A stretch of DNA of 32,275 bases from a virus, in IMG/VR virus record IMGVR_UViG_3300003599_000006, positions 2,997-35,271 of that record. One strand, given 5' to 3'. The translations under genes and the position numbers were made by a program. Shown here one piece after another: positions 6,982-14,421 of the stretch (position 1 is the stretch's first letter; each line of letters opens with the position of its first letter). The notes beneath the pieces are model-generated. The model made no database searches. It had not been told where the DNA came from and saw only the letters and a program-made list of their open reading frames with translations.

Positions 6982-7285
6982 TATTGTGTGGTTTAAATAA
7001 TCCACTATAAAAAATTTCATATTCTTCTATTTGTGCTTCCATTTCAGAAAGTTTATTTATATAATTACCTTCCATATAAGTTGCGACCATAGAATTCACT
7101 AAACGTCTTGATAACCCAAAATCTTCTTTTAGGTTATCCGCAATTTCTTTCATCAACTCTTTTTCTGAATCCATCCGAGTTTTACAGTCGGATAATTCTT
7201 TTAATGCACCTCTAATTTTATCCTGATCCTTTGGGTTAGATGGTAGTAAAGCAATATCTTTTTGGTTCATTATTTCTTGACTCAT
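6965..7285 (-). CDS. dsbA: DsbA-like double-strand DNA-binding protein, late transcription
   Basis: A 106-residue protein with low Cys content and helical, charged sequence. Its central part (about 27-98) follows T4 DsbA closely in pattern: a D-x-K x x M segment, then L-M-K-E-I-A-D-N-L-K-E-D-F-G, an N-S-M-V-A-T-Y block, and a C-terminal E-x-x-E-x-Y-x-x-F. T4 DsbA (89 residues) binds double-strand DNA near late promoters and is unrelated to the disulfide oxidoreductase of that name. The N-terminus is somewhat longer than in T4. The 3' end overlaps the opposite-strand HNH-like gene. The match is from remembered sequence and needs alignment. Confidence 0.65.
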   Translation of the reverse strand: MSQEIMNQKDIALLPSNPKDQDKIRGALKELSDCKTRMDSEKELMKEIADNLKEDFGLSRRLVNSMVATYMEGNYINKLSEMEAQIEEYEIFYSGLFKPHNTIVNQ

Positions 7286-7302
7286 TATATATTTCCTATT
7301 TA

Positions 7303-7602
7303 TTAACAGTAGATAAAAGCGTTATTGTAACAAGTTTTTTCTATATCTGAAACAACGGCAGGTCTAGTATAATCTTTAGTGTAGTATTTTGGATTAACCA
7401 TCTTAGTCCATTGAGATGTCATTAGGTTAATACTATAATCGATTAGATCTTCTTCGATTTTCAGTTCAAGATAGATTTGCTCTATACATCTTTCAAGTTT
7501 TCCTGAAACTTGTTCAAGGGTTACACTTGGATCATTCATAGCATCTAAACGGACATTAGAGATAGCATCTAACATTTCTTGGTATTCTTCTAATTTGTTC
7601 AT
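7303..7602 (-). CDS. Hypothetical early protein
   Basis: A 99-residue acidic, mostly helical protein. I recognise no domain. It has two Cys residues near the C-terminus and one in the middle and no signal peptide. It is the first gene behind the early promoter at 7629-7657 and is followed 17 bases later by dsbA, so the two are probably co-transcribed early. It begins at an ATG preceded by a purine-rich GGAAATACAAT stretch. Confidence 0.6.
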   Translation of the reverse strand: MNKLEEYQEMLDAISNVRLDAMNDPSVTLEQVSGKLERCIEQIYLELKIEEDLIDYSINLMTSQWTKMVNPKYYTKDYTRPAVVSDIEKTCYNNAFIYC

Positions 7603-7628
7603 ATTGTATTTCCTAAAAAGTAAGACTA

Positions 7629-7657
7629 ATTATAACTTAGTTTGTTCTCAATGTCAA
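7629..7657 (-). promoter_or_regulatory. Early promoter of the 7303-7602/dsbA unit
   Basis: TTGACA (7652-7657), 17-base spacer, TATAAT (7629-7634) on the minus strand; perfect hexamers, member of the repeated promoter family. Confidence 0.85.
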
Positions 7658-7665
7658 CCTTTATT

Positions 7666-8109
7666 TTACTTTTTATTTTCAAAGAATTGATCTAAGTTCA
7701 ACTTCTCACCAAATGAGTAATCATAAGTCAATGCATCTGCACAAACAATATTTTTCTCTACAATAGTTCTAAACTCTTCGTGACCACATAACAACCTATC
7801 CCTAGTTACCAATACGTTATCTAGCATCAAGTCAACACCATATGTAGTTTGTAGAGACTGCTCAAGAGAACTACCATTTTCAATCTTCCTGATTATAACT
7901 TCCCCAAGGAACTGACCATCACCACAACTTGGATCTAGGAATGTCCTCATAGTATCAGTAAACTTTTCAATTGGGATTTTATCAAGAATCTCTCTGACCA
8001 AAGGTGTCGGGGTAAACACCTCACCAGTTGACTTGACTCTAGATTTCTCACGGGCAACACCAGACATGTATTCACGATCACGGATATGCTTTATTACATT
8101 TTCTATCAT
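7666..8109 (-). CDS. N6-adenine methylase, AdoMet-binding part (split enzyme)
   Basis: A 147-residue protein holding only the cofactor half of an N6-adenine methylase: T-G-E-V-F-T-P at 28-34 (motif X region) and F-L-D-P-S-C-G-D-G at 57-65 (motif I), then Y-G-V-D (motif II) and C-A-D-A-L (motif III). It ends before any NPPY. The NPPY-containing part is encoded by the gene just upstream (8120-9196), 10 bases away. The usual order in gamma-class enzymes is motif I before NPPY; here the gene order is reversed. Inference: the two polypeptides together make one methylase. Alternatively this is a decayed remnant. Confidence 0.75.
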   Translation of the reverse strand: MIENVIKHIRDREYMSGVAREKSRVKSTGEVFTPTPLVREILDKIPIEKFTDTMRTFLDPSCGDGQFLGEVIIRKIENGSSLEQSLQTTYGVDLMLDNVLVTRDRLLCGHEEFRTIVEKNIVCADALTYDYSFGEKLNLDQFFENKK

Positions 8110-8119
8110 ATGGGGTTCC

Positions 8120-9196
8120 TTATTTTCCTTCGATTAGATTTATTTCTTCCTCAGTTAATCCGAACTCAGCATAGATTTCTTCGTCAGTCCACTCTCTATT
8201 TACATCTAGAACGGGTATAGTATGTTGTCTTTGAGCAATAAGGAATACAAGTTTTGTATTCCTATAATTTTCGCCAATGTATTGAAATAATTTCGATGTA
8301 TTCCATAGATCTCTAATCTTGGTCAGTTCTTCTACACCACCTGTGATGTAAAAATAAGCAGGGGAAACTTCTTCTGTTGTTATCAGCAAGTTCTTGTCGG
8401 ATACACAGAACTTCTTGTAGTTGTTCATACAAAGTTTCAACGAGTTATCGATCACCTTGCTAGAATACATAACCTCGTGTGCTTTACTATTCCATATAAC
8501 AGGGATAGGGTGGGATTCTGATTGTATAGAAACAACGTCAGACTTCCTTCTACCTTGCCTCTTTATGGTGTATCTAGAGTGATCGCTATTGATAAACTTG
8601 CTGACGATACTATCTCGAGTCGTTGATTCTAACATCATACCAGCTGTATATTGTACAACCTTTGTTTCGCCAGATGCCATCACGAACGTTGTAGGATCCT
8701 TAGATATCGTGTTTTTCAATCTCCAAGAACATATCTTCACCCCAACATTGAAATGCTTATCGGTGGTTTCATCGTAACTGATAAATGCTTTTTGCTCGAG
8801 TATCTTTTGAAGTTTATTAGTGGTCTTGTTTACGATCTTGTTTGACAACGATCCTTGCACGATAGTCCGAGGGCATATAAACATTATCTCACCACCATCT
8901 ACCAACAATCCTTCGATACATTTGATCGCAATGACATTCCATAACTTTATGTTATCTGATGCTCCTTGATACGGTGGATTTCCTACTATAACGTCAAATT
9001 GCATATGATCTAGTTCTCCTTCTAATAACTGTTGTACTGTATATAGTGTCGCTTGAGGCATGTAGTCGCCCATGATTAAATCTGCTTCCTTTGCCACCAC
9101 CACAATCAGATTTGACTTATCTTTGTATTCATTGTATTTCTGTTGTAACTCACTTAGAAACACTTGGCCACGGTAAATCAACATCACATTTTTCAT
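8120..9196 (-). CDS. N6-adenine methylase, NPPY catalytic and target-recognition part (split enzyme)
   Basis: A 358-residue protein. F-D-V-I-V-G-N-P-P-Y-Q-G (67-78) is the motif IV of Eco57I/type I HsdM-like N6-adenine methylases; V-D-G-G-E-I-M-F-I-C-P at about 96-106 fits the region that follows it. The first 65 residues contain no AdoMet motif I. The long C-terminal part (about 180-350), rich in aromatic and basic residues, looks like a target-recognition domain. Its missing cofactor half lies in the next gene. It has its own promoter at 9239-9267. Context with the helicase upstream suggests a restriction-modification-like unit. Confidence 0.75.
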   Translation of the reverse strand: MKNVMLIYRGQVFLSELQQKYNEYKDKSNLIVVVAKEADLIMGDYMPQATLYTVQQLLEGELDHMQFDVIVGNPPYQGASDNIKLWNVIAIKCIEGLLVDGGEIMFICPRTIVQGSLSNKIVNKTTNKLQKILEQKAFISYDETTDKHFNVGVKICSWRLKNTISKDPTTFVMASGETKVVQYTAGMMLESTTRDSIVSKFINSDHSRYTIKRQGRRKSDVVSIQSESHPIPVIWNSKAHEVMYSSKVIDNSLKLCMNNYKKFCVSDKNLLITTEEVSPAYFYITGGVEELTKIRDLWNTSKLFQYIGENYRNTKLVFLIAQRQHTIPVLDVNREWTDEEIYAEFGLTEEEINLIEGK

Positions 9197-9238
9197 AATA
9201 TAGGTCTCTCTCTGTTGGATTATTTATTTTATATAGAT

Positions 9239-9267
9239 ATTATACTATAGAATATCCTATAAGTCAA
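9239..9267 (-). promoter_or_regulatory. Early promoter of the split methylase
   Basis: TTGACT (9262-9267), 17-base spacer, TATAAT (9239-9244) on the minus strand, 43 bases upstream of the ATG. Confidence 0.75.
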
Positions 9268-9275
9268 CCTTTGTT

Positions 9276-11453
9276 TTAATCTTCAAGACCTAAGAAAATC
9301 TGTATTTTTCTAAGTGTCACAACTTCGTTTTGTGATTCTGCATCTTGGAAGATACGATCAACAACCTTTTTATATGCTTCATTTTCCAAATTTCTTTCAA
9401 ACACTTCTTTATCAAGACGAGTGTGTTTTTTCCAAGATTCATTACTCACTGTATCAATCATATCCAATGAGACAATATTGAAATATTTTTTACATAACAC
9501 TGGAAGAACTTCAAGAATAATTCTCATTGTTTTGATATATTCTAATCTTTGTTTATCAGACAACACAACTTCTTTCTTTTTATCGTCTTCCTTTTTTCCT
9601 TCTGAGATTTTTGATTCTGGTTTAGTCGAATCAGATTTGGTGATTGCTTTCGATTGTCTTGTAGATTTACCAATCGATATATCTATTTCAATGTCAGCAT
9701 CCCATAATTTGGCATTGATATAACCTTCTTGTCTTGTCACTTCCATCAAACCATCGATCAGTTCGTTTATATCCAAAGTAAGTTTTTCTGTTGGTCCTTT
9801 TTCATTCAGAACGAATGCATTGAAGGTATTGAAATCCTGCCAGAAACGATGACCCTTTGAGATCAAATTATCATTGCTAGAATTTTCTACATTATCGTTT
9901 TCGATAAGGAACATATCTTCAGCAAGACCGATACGCTCAAAACTGGCACGGATAATGTTAGCAGAATCCTTTCCTTCTTTCCATGTCAAACAACGACTCA
10001 TCTTTTGGTAATCAGCAGAGGATATAGCACCGTCTTTGAAAATAACAACACGATCAATCTCAGGGATACTGAACGATCTACTTGCCATTTGGCGGCTGAA
10101 GATAACCAATTTACGAGTATCGTTCGACTTGATCATTTCTTTCAATACTTTATTCACATGACGTTCAGCATCATTATTTGAAGTTTCTTTAGACGTAAGC
10201 AACATTGTTTTGATAGTGGATGAACGTGTATCACTATAATGTTCAACGAACTGGTCAAGGTGTGTATTGTTTTCTGTATTGATAAAGATCATAGTTGCTT
10301 CATTATCAGTCAGATCTAGTTTACAGTTCTTGCCAACGAACTGGTCTACATAGTCTGCTAGATTGCTATGGTGATCAGCATCGGCGAACGATTGTGTGAT
10401 ATTCAATTTCTTTTCATCAGCAGACATTACTAATTGGATGTCTGTAAATTTGCGATGAACGACCATTTCACCCTTAGCCATTTCAATCATATCTGTATAG
10501 TTCATATGCCCAAAAAATGTATTTTCTTCGGTGCTTTCTTTACGGATAATCTTGTTTCCTTTGTTGATGTTTGTTCCAGACATTACAACGATTTTGACGA
10601 TGTTACATTTCTCTTGGATGGCTTTGTGTTTAGCACGACTGTTCTCAGTATGAGCACCCATATCAGCCTCGTCAGTAACAAGGATAACATTGTGATGGCT
10701 TTGGATTTTTGAACTAAGATTCGTCAATACCGAGTCATCACCTTGGTATAAAGTCGCTTCAACAATCTCGAAATCATATCCAACATTTTTATAAGAACTT
10801 ATGAAAGAAGCGTCACTGCCTTTGCTTTTTGAAGAAATTACCAACACAAGGTTATCATACTTTTTTGTTAGTTCTTGGGCATATTCTAGCATCAAATATG
10901 TTTTACCGAATCTAGGGCATAGACTCAACAAGTTGTAATACTTATCAGATGATAACATTTTAGATAGAATGGTTCTTTGTGGTAATCTAAGACTGATAAC
11001 TCTTCTTGCTTTTTTGCCTAGAAGAGAATTAATTGCTTTGTTTTTTGCATCATTTAAACGAGTCTCAAGAGCAGCAAGAAAATCTTTATTTTCAAGCAGA
11101 CTATCTTCATAAGGCAGATCCAGACTTTCAACAATGTCTTCGATACGAACCCAAGTCCACTCTCCGCGTTTACGGTCTTTTCTTGTATATGCTTCAAAGT
11201 TGGGGTATTCGTGAATAACATTACGAATCTTATCGTCAAGTTTTACATCACTGTTGTTATCAACAGATATTTCACTAACAATAATAAGAGTCGAAGTGGT
11301 AGACGAAATATCTTGATCTTTTACTCGACCTTTGGTGTCTATTAATGTTTGACCATTCTTTACTTTCAACCATCCTGGTTTTTGCTTTTCAGAATAAGCA
11401 AATTCAGTTTCACAAGTGTAAGCATATTGGTAGTTTATTTTATTTGTTTTCAT
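9276..11453 (-). CDS. SF2 helicase, restriction-enzyme-like, possible N-terminal GIY-YIG-like region
   Basis: A 725-residue protein. I start at the ATG at 11451-11453; an upstream in-frame ATG would translate the promoter repeat. Superfamily 2 helicase motifs are clear: P-R-F-G-K-T (180-185, motif I), T-D-E-A-D (260-264, motif II), M-S-G-T (291-294, motif III) and Y-Q-K-M-S-R-C (482-488, motif VI). The 120 N-terminal residues have P-G-W-L-K-V followed by G-R-V-K-D-Q (42-47), a D-K-I-x-N-V-I-H-E segment and G-E-W, a pattern recalling GIY-YIG/T5orf172 nucleases, though the K-I-G is disturbed. A Lys/Glu-rich linker lies near 620-640. With the methylase downstream it resembles a type III/ISP-like restriction enzyme. 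Confidence 0.7.
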   Translation of the reverse strand: MKTNKINYQYAYTCETEFAYSEKQKPGWLKVKNGQTLIDTKGRVKDQDISSTTSTLIIVSEISVDNNSDVKLDDKIRNVIHEYPNFEAYTRKDRKRGEWTWVRIEDIVESLDLPYEDSLLENKDFLAALETRLNDAKNKAINSLLGKKARRVISLRLPQRTILSKMLSSDKYYNLLSLCPRFGKTYLMLEYAQELTKKYDNLVLVISSKSKGSDASFISSYKNVGYDFEIVEATLYQGDDSVLTNLSSKIQSHHNVILVTDEADMGAHTENSRAKHKAIQEKCNIVKIVVMSGTNINKGNKIIRKESTEENTFFGHMNYTDMIEMAKGEMVVHRKFTDIQLVMSADEKKLNITQSFADADHHSNLADYVDQFVGKNCKLDLTDNEATMIFINTENNTHLDQFVEHYSDTRSSTIKTMLLTSKETSNNDAERHVNKVLKEMIKSNDTRKLVIFSRQMASRSFSIPEIDRVVIFKDGAISSADYQKMSRCLTWKEGKDSANIIRASFERIGLAEDMFLIENDNVENSSNDNLISKGHRFWQDFNTFNAFVLNEKGPTEKLTLDINELIDGLMEVTRQEGYINAKLWDADIEIDISIGKSTRQSKAITKSDSTKPESKISEGKKEDDKKKEVVLSDKQRLEYIKTMRIILEVLPVLCKKYFNIVSLDMIDTVSNESWKKHTRLDKEVFERNLENEAYKKVVDRIFQDAESQNEVVTLRKIQIFLGLED

Positions 11454-11526
11454 AATATATTTCCAAAGTTTCTCAAAAGTATGACTCATTATCCCATGTA
11501 TCGACTTCCTTGTCAACACTTATTTT
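11451..11526 (-). repeat. 76-bp early-promoter repeat, copy 1
   Basis: Runs from the helicase ATG to the TTATTTT box upstream of the -35. Copies of equal length lie at 13839-13914, 21538-21613 and 27893-27968. Copies 1 and 3 differ at only about five positions. Confidence 0.85.
11488..11516 (-). promoter_or_regulatory. Early promoter of the helicase gene
   Basis: TTGACA (11511-11516), 17-base spacer, GATAAT (11488-11493), on the minus strand. Just outside the stop codon (11526-11528) of the upstream gene. Confidence 0.85.
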
Positions 11527-11915
11527 CATTTTATTTTCAAATGCAAGGTTTTAAGGGATTCAAAGGTTTCGTCTCCATCCAGATAGTGTGCCTCAAATTC
11601 AGCATCGGCTCTATCGATAGCAATCACGGTATTACGCACCTTTCTCTCGGCAACACGATGTAACAAAGGATCCGCAACATCATTTAAACGAGCAGTGACT
11701 TGGCGGCTTCCAAAATGGCGAACACATTTAGCAATATCTTTAAGATGCCCCCCACTCAACACGCTAACGATGAACGCTTTTGAAGGCATATTACGATTAC
11801 TCCAATCATAAGGCTTTGCCATGCCCAATAACTCGGACAACGATGTGTCACCTGCTTCAGTAGGGGTTGGATAGAACTCGTGCTCTTCTTTATCTTCAGG
11901 CTTTCTATAGCGCAT
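11526..11915 (-). CDS. Hypothetical protein, base composition unlike neighbours
   Basis: A 129-residue charged protein of unknown function. The middle (about 45-75) reads as a possible helix-turn-helix: S-K-A-F-I-V-S-V-L-S-G-G-H-L-K-D-I-A-K-C. Arg and Ala are frequent and the DNA is visibly richer in G+C than flanking genes (for example around 11690-11780), which suggests a different origin. It ends 10 bases before the -35 of the helicase promoter. It has no clear promoter of its own. No relationship to a toxin, antitoxin or transposase can be shown from sequence alone. Confidence 0.6.
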   Translation of the reverse strand: MRYRKPEDKEEHEFYPTPTEAGDTSLSELLGMAKPYDWSNRNMPSKAFIVSVLSGGHLKDIAKCVRHFGSRQVTARLNDVADPLLHRVAERKVRNTVIAIDRADAEFEAHYLDGDETFESLKTLHLKIK

Positions 11916-11974
11916 TTATCCCCTCTTTCGTTATTCTAACTGAAATCCAATATATTGAACTCTAATTGCTGTCA

Positions 11975-12193
11975 TTATGCGATATCCAACTGGATATCGA
12001 AGCCTAGCCATTTTCCGCATAGACCTGATGGAGAGACACCACCGCTATTTCTCATAGTTTCTAAAGAGTTTAATGCTGATCTGGCAGCATCATTGAAATT
12101 ATCAAATGTGCCTAAGCCTTGGCGTATTTCTTTAGCAGTTGTATAGAATGATACATAATCTACGATAATTCTGATTTTAGTAGTTGCTTTCAT
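11975..12193 (-). CDS. Small hypothetical early protein
   Basis: A 72-residue protein from the ATG at 12191-12193, chosen over a start four codons upstream because a GTGAGAA ribosome-site-like stretch precedes it. It begins MKATTKIRIIVDYVSFY and includes a helix around D-N-F-N-D-A-A-R-S-A-L. No motif recognised. It is the first and probably only gene behind the promoter at 12226-12253. About 60 bases of non-coding DNA separate it from the next gene, 11526-11915. Confidence 0.55.
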   Translation of the reverse strand: MKATTKIRIIVDYVSFYTTAKEIRQGLGTFDNFNDAARSALNSLETMRNSGGVSPSGLCGKWLGFDIQLDIA

Positions 12194-12225
12194 GTTATTT
12201 CTCACTTTATTGATTTGATGAGTCT

Positions 12226-12253
12226 ATTATACCAGAATCTGCGGGGATGTCAA
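12226..12253 (-). promoter_or_regulatory. Early promoter of the 72-residue gene
   Basis: TTGACA (12248-12253), 16-base spacer, TATAAT (12226-12231) on the minus strand. Confidence 0.75.
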
Positions 12254-12260
12254 CACTTAT

Positions 12261-12503
12261 TTACCATTTAGACATCTTCTGAGTGAAGTCAATTATCTTA
12301 GTTTGTACCTGTTCTTCTGTGAATCGTTGATGGACTTCACGCCAGTATTCTTCTCCTTCTGGTGAAGCATCCCACATAAAGGCACCACCTAAACCAACCA
12401 CCCTATCTTCATCATCGTGGAACGCTTCGTCCGCGTTAGTCATGAACTTCAGGGTTAGGTCATTTCTGTCTAGGAATTCTAGTAGATCGTTGGGGATATT
12501 CAT
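12261..12503 (-). CDS. Hypothetical acidic protein
   Basis: An 80-residue protein, strongly acidic with clustered Asp/Glu (A-F-H-D-D-E-D-R) and Trp/Phe residues, no signal peptide or membrane segment and no recognised domain. Its stop lies just upstream of the promoter of the next gene, so it ends a small operon that includes 12514-12879 and 12876-13076 (10-base gap and ATGA overlap). Function unknown. Confidence 0.55.
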   Translation of the reverse strand: MNIPNDLLEFLDRNDLTLKFMTNADEAFHDDEDRVVGLGGAFMWDASPEGEEYWREVHQRFTEEQVQTKIIDFTQKMSKW

Positions 12504-12513
12504 ATATTATAGG

Positions 12514-12879
12514 TTAGTTCTGTGGTGGTGTATAGGTTGTGTGAATGGCATGAACCAATCTATCATGATCAAAACCAACCACTGAGATTTCTGTGAATGT
12601 TGTGTAATCGGTATCAGATTCTCCGAATATCAATGTCCGGTATAATGGGATATTATATTTGATATGATGAATTATATAAACACCATCAGACGCTTTGATC
12701 TTCAAATATGTCTCAAAATCGTTGGTAATCATTGATACTTTGAAATCGTGTGGCTTGTAATATGAGTATTCTCCATACTCCTCGTTTATTTTTTTAATGA
12801 TATCCGTTTCAGTAATTCCTAGTTGTTCTGCTGATAGTTCAAACTCTTCGTTTTTGTAGTTCTTGATAATTATCTTCAT
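12514..12879 (-). CDS. Hypothetical protein
   Basis: A 121-residue protein of mixed strand and helix character beginning MKIIIKNYKNEEFELSAEQL. Many Tyr residues and alternating hydrophobics suggest a small globular beta-rich fold. No family recognised. Its ATG overlaps the TGA of 12876-13076, which implies coupled translation within the short operon 13841 to 12261. Confidence 0.6.
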   Translation of the reverse strand: MKIIIKNYKNEEFELSAEQLGITETDIIKKINEEYGEYSYYKPHDFKVSMITNDFETYLKIKASDGVYIIHHIKYNIPLYRTLIFGESDTDYTTFTEISVVGFDHDRLVHAIHTTYTPPQN

Positions 12880-13076
12880 GGTGTTATGTCCAGTCCGCTA
12901 TCAGTAGTCCTAAACAATTTACCATCACCATAAAAGGCCTTCAATTTCTTACCATCCCAAGTATTAACAACACACGCGACAGAACGTCCATCCGATAAGT
13001 TTAATCCAATAGCCACAATGTAAGCATCAAATCCACATTTGGTTTTGTAGGTTTTGCCTACTATCAATTCACACAT
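12876..13076 (-). CDS. Hypothetical small protein
   Basis: A 66-residue protein that begins MCELIVGKTYKTKCGFDAY, with a small beta-barrel-like pattern (V-G-K-T-Y, A-C-V-V-N-T-W-D-G) and three Cys residues. Such short phage proteins are common and mostly uncharacterised; I assign no function. The ribosome site is AGGAAAG directly downstream of a GA dinucleotide run (minus strand), seen as (CT)n at about 13086-13099. Confidence 0.55.
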   Translation of the reverse strand: MCELIVGKTYKTKCGFDAYIVAIGLNLSDGRSVACVVNTWDGKKLKAFYGDGKLFRTTDSGLDITP

Positions 13077-13103
13077 TTTCTTTCCTCTCTCTCTCTCTCA
13101 AAG

Positions 13104-13544
13104 TTATTTTTTATAAAAGATATGATTTTCTATTGTTGCAACATACTTTAATGAATTTCTCCATCTTGGTTTAACATTTTTTGTATGATACCACATAGCA
13201 CCTTTTGAAATCTCGTTTTTTGCTATTATAATATAAAACTCATCTACATTTTTTCGTATAACATGTAATACCTTTTTATTCCTTGCTGGTTTCCATCCAT
13301 TATTATACCAAGAGAATTGCTTAGGTTGCTTTATAACATCACATAGATTTGTTGGATAATTCTTAGACTTAGATCTATTATTAACCACATCCATTATCAT
13401 AAACTGTCCAAGTGTAGATTCGGATCTACCTTCATGGTACACATTTAATGCCAGACAATCCTTTTCATTATCAGTAATAACACGAGCATTGCCTATCATC
13501 GGTATCAAACATAACACCAAAAATGCTATTAATTTTATATTCAT
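13104..13544 (-). CDS. SleB-type cell-wall hydrolase with signal peptide
   Basis: A 146-residue protein. Residues 1-20 are a signal peptide (Lys4, hydrophobic core, G-N-A before R21). The mature part is a complete Hydrolase_2/SleB domain: C-L-A-L-N-V-Y-H-E38-G-R-S-E with the presumed catalytic Glu, V-V-N-N-R, Q-P-K-Q-F-S-W, G-A-M-W-Y-H and a terminal E-N-H-I-F-Y. The family cleaves peptidoglycan as a lytic transglycosylase/amidase-type enzyme. It sits in an early operon with small genes rather than beside tail or lysis genes. It may serve lysis, or wall remodelling. Export through Sec is inferred from the signal peptide. Confidence 0.8.
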   Translation of the reverse strand: MNIKLIAFLVLCLIPMIGNARVITDNEKDCLALNVYHEGRSESTLGQFMIMDVVNNRSKSKNYPTNLCDVIKQPKQFSWYNNGWKPARNKKVLHVIRKNVDEFYIIIAKNEISKGAMWYHTKNVKPRWRNSLKYVATIENHIFYKK

Positions 13545-13565
13545 AATATAATCTCAAAGTTATTT

Positions 13566-13841
13566 TTAAAGGTTTATGCGTTTAAGTATTAATGTGTATC
13601 CATCAACACCAGACATCAACCAGAAATATACAAGGGATGCTTCAATATTGTCTGATAAAGTCTTTTTGCAGTCTATATTACTGATCCATACTTTTGTCTC
13701 ATAGAGGTTGTGTGCCATGTCAGGATCAGCAATCACCACGGTAAGGGTTTTTTTCTCGTGGGTTTCTATTGAATCGTAGGCAATACTAGAATCGGCAAGC
13801 CAGTCTGATATTTGTAATTTTAGTGTGTTTTTTGCAGTCAT
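13566..13841 (-). CDS. Hypothetical early protein
   Basis: A 91-residue protein from the ATG at 13839-13841. A longer frame runs upstream but its first 22 codons lie in the promoter repeat. The protein begins MTAKNTLKLQISDWL and has hydrophobic strands plus V-I-A-D-P-D-M-A-H; no domain recognised. It is the first gene behind the promoter 13876-13904 and leads the operon that holds the SleB-type hydrolase. Confidence 0.6.
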   Translation of the reverse strand: MTAKNTLKLQISDWLADSSIAYDSIETHEKKTLTVVIADPDMAHNLYETKVWISNIDCKKTLSDNIEASLVYFWLMSGVDGYTLILKRINL

Positions 13842-13914
13842 AATATATTTCCAAAGTTTCTCAAAAGTAAGACTAATTATACCTTGTATGGACTTCCTTG
13901 TCAACACTTATTTT
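13839..13914 (-). repeat. 76-bp early-promoter repeat, copy 2
   Basis: Same length and layout as 11451-11526, with TATAAT instead of GATAAT at -10. Confidence 0.85.
13876..13904 (-). promoter_or_regulatory. Early promoter of the SleB operon
   Basis: TTGACA (13899-13904), 17-base spacer, TATAAT (13876-13881); perfect consensus on the minus strand. Confidence 0.9.
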
Positions 13915-13931
13915 AAATTATTTTTGTTTCA

Positions 13932-14411
13932 CTAACTTCGATACTCAATGATATGATACTTTTCTTTACCATCTTGGTATGCTTGTATTGCATCTTCTTC
14001 ATTGACAAAAAACCCCAAGTGCTTATTCACACCATCAACCATGATTCGTGCTTGCCATTTTTGACACTTTTTGTCCCAAGAATACCCCTTTGAATGCGTA
14101 TTAAATGAATTCTCTTGCTTAGTAACGACTCTCAAGTTGTCAATGCGGTTATCATCTCTTATACCGTTTCTGTGGTCAATGAACATCTTTTCAGGAATGT
14201 TGCCGTTATGCATAATGTAAATCAATCTATGTACTCTATGACGTTTAAAGTCTGCGGTCACCAAGGTATATCCATAGATGTCAGTTGTGCCAGCCATAGC
14301 ACCCTTCCTTGCTGTAGGGGACCTATTAGTTTTATTATACAACTTACCATCTCTGTATTCAAATAGTTCATTCAGTCTTTCTTGACTCGGATCACCTGTG
14401 GGAAGTGTCAT
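13932..14411 (-). CDS. HNH homing-type endonuclease with AP2 DNA-binding domain
   Basis: A 159-residue protein. The central part (about 56-105) has V-H-R-L-I-Y, F-I-D-H-R-N-G and D-D-N-R-I-D-N-L-R, the classic H-N-H pattern of phage group I-type endonucleases. The C-terminus (about 107-150) has G-Y-S-W-D-K-K, K-W-Q-A-R-I and H-L-G-F-F-x-x-E-E-D-A-I-Q-A-Y, an AP2-like DNA-binding domain. This HNH-AP2 architecture is typical of free-standing homing endonucleases. It lies immediately after thyX, 10 bases downstream, a common insertion neighbourhood because nucleotide-metabolism genes are conserved. It cuts DNA; its target is unknown, perhaps thyX alleles lacking it. Confidence 0.85.
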   Translation of the reverse strand: MTLPTGDPSQERLNELFEYRDGKLYNKTNRSPTARKGAMAGTTDIYGYTLVTADFKRHRVHRLIYIMHNGNIPEKMFIDHRNGIRDDNRIDNLRVVTKQENSFNTHSKGYSWDKKCQKWQARIMVDGVNKHLGFFVNEEDAIQAYQDGKEKYHIIEYRS

Positions 14412-14421
14412 CTCATTACCT

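Noticed and set aside
7054-7061. Minus-strand TATAAATA inside dsbA
   Set aside because: Internal to a gene and a nearer, well-placed late box exists at 6614-6621. Probably coincidental, though it could add to late transcription.
11454-11519. A shared 22-residue N-terminus (like MLTRKSIHGI) on the frames at 9276, 13566 and 21325
   Set aside because: It is the translation of the promoter repeat; real starts lie downstream behind the leader, so it is not a conserved peptide.
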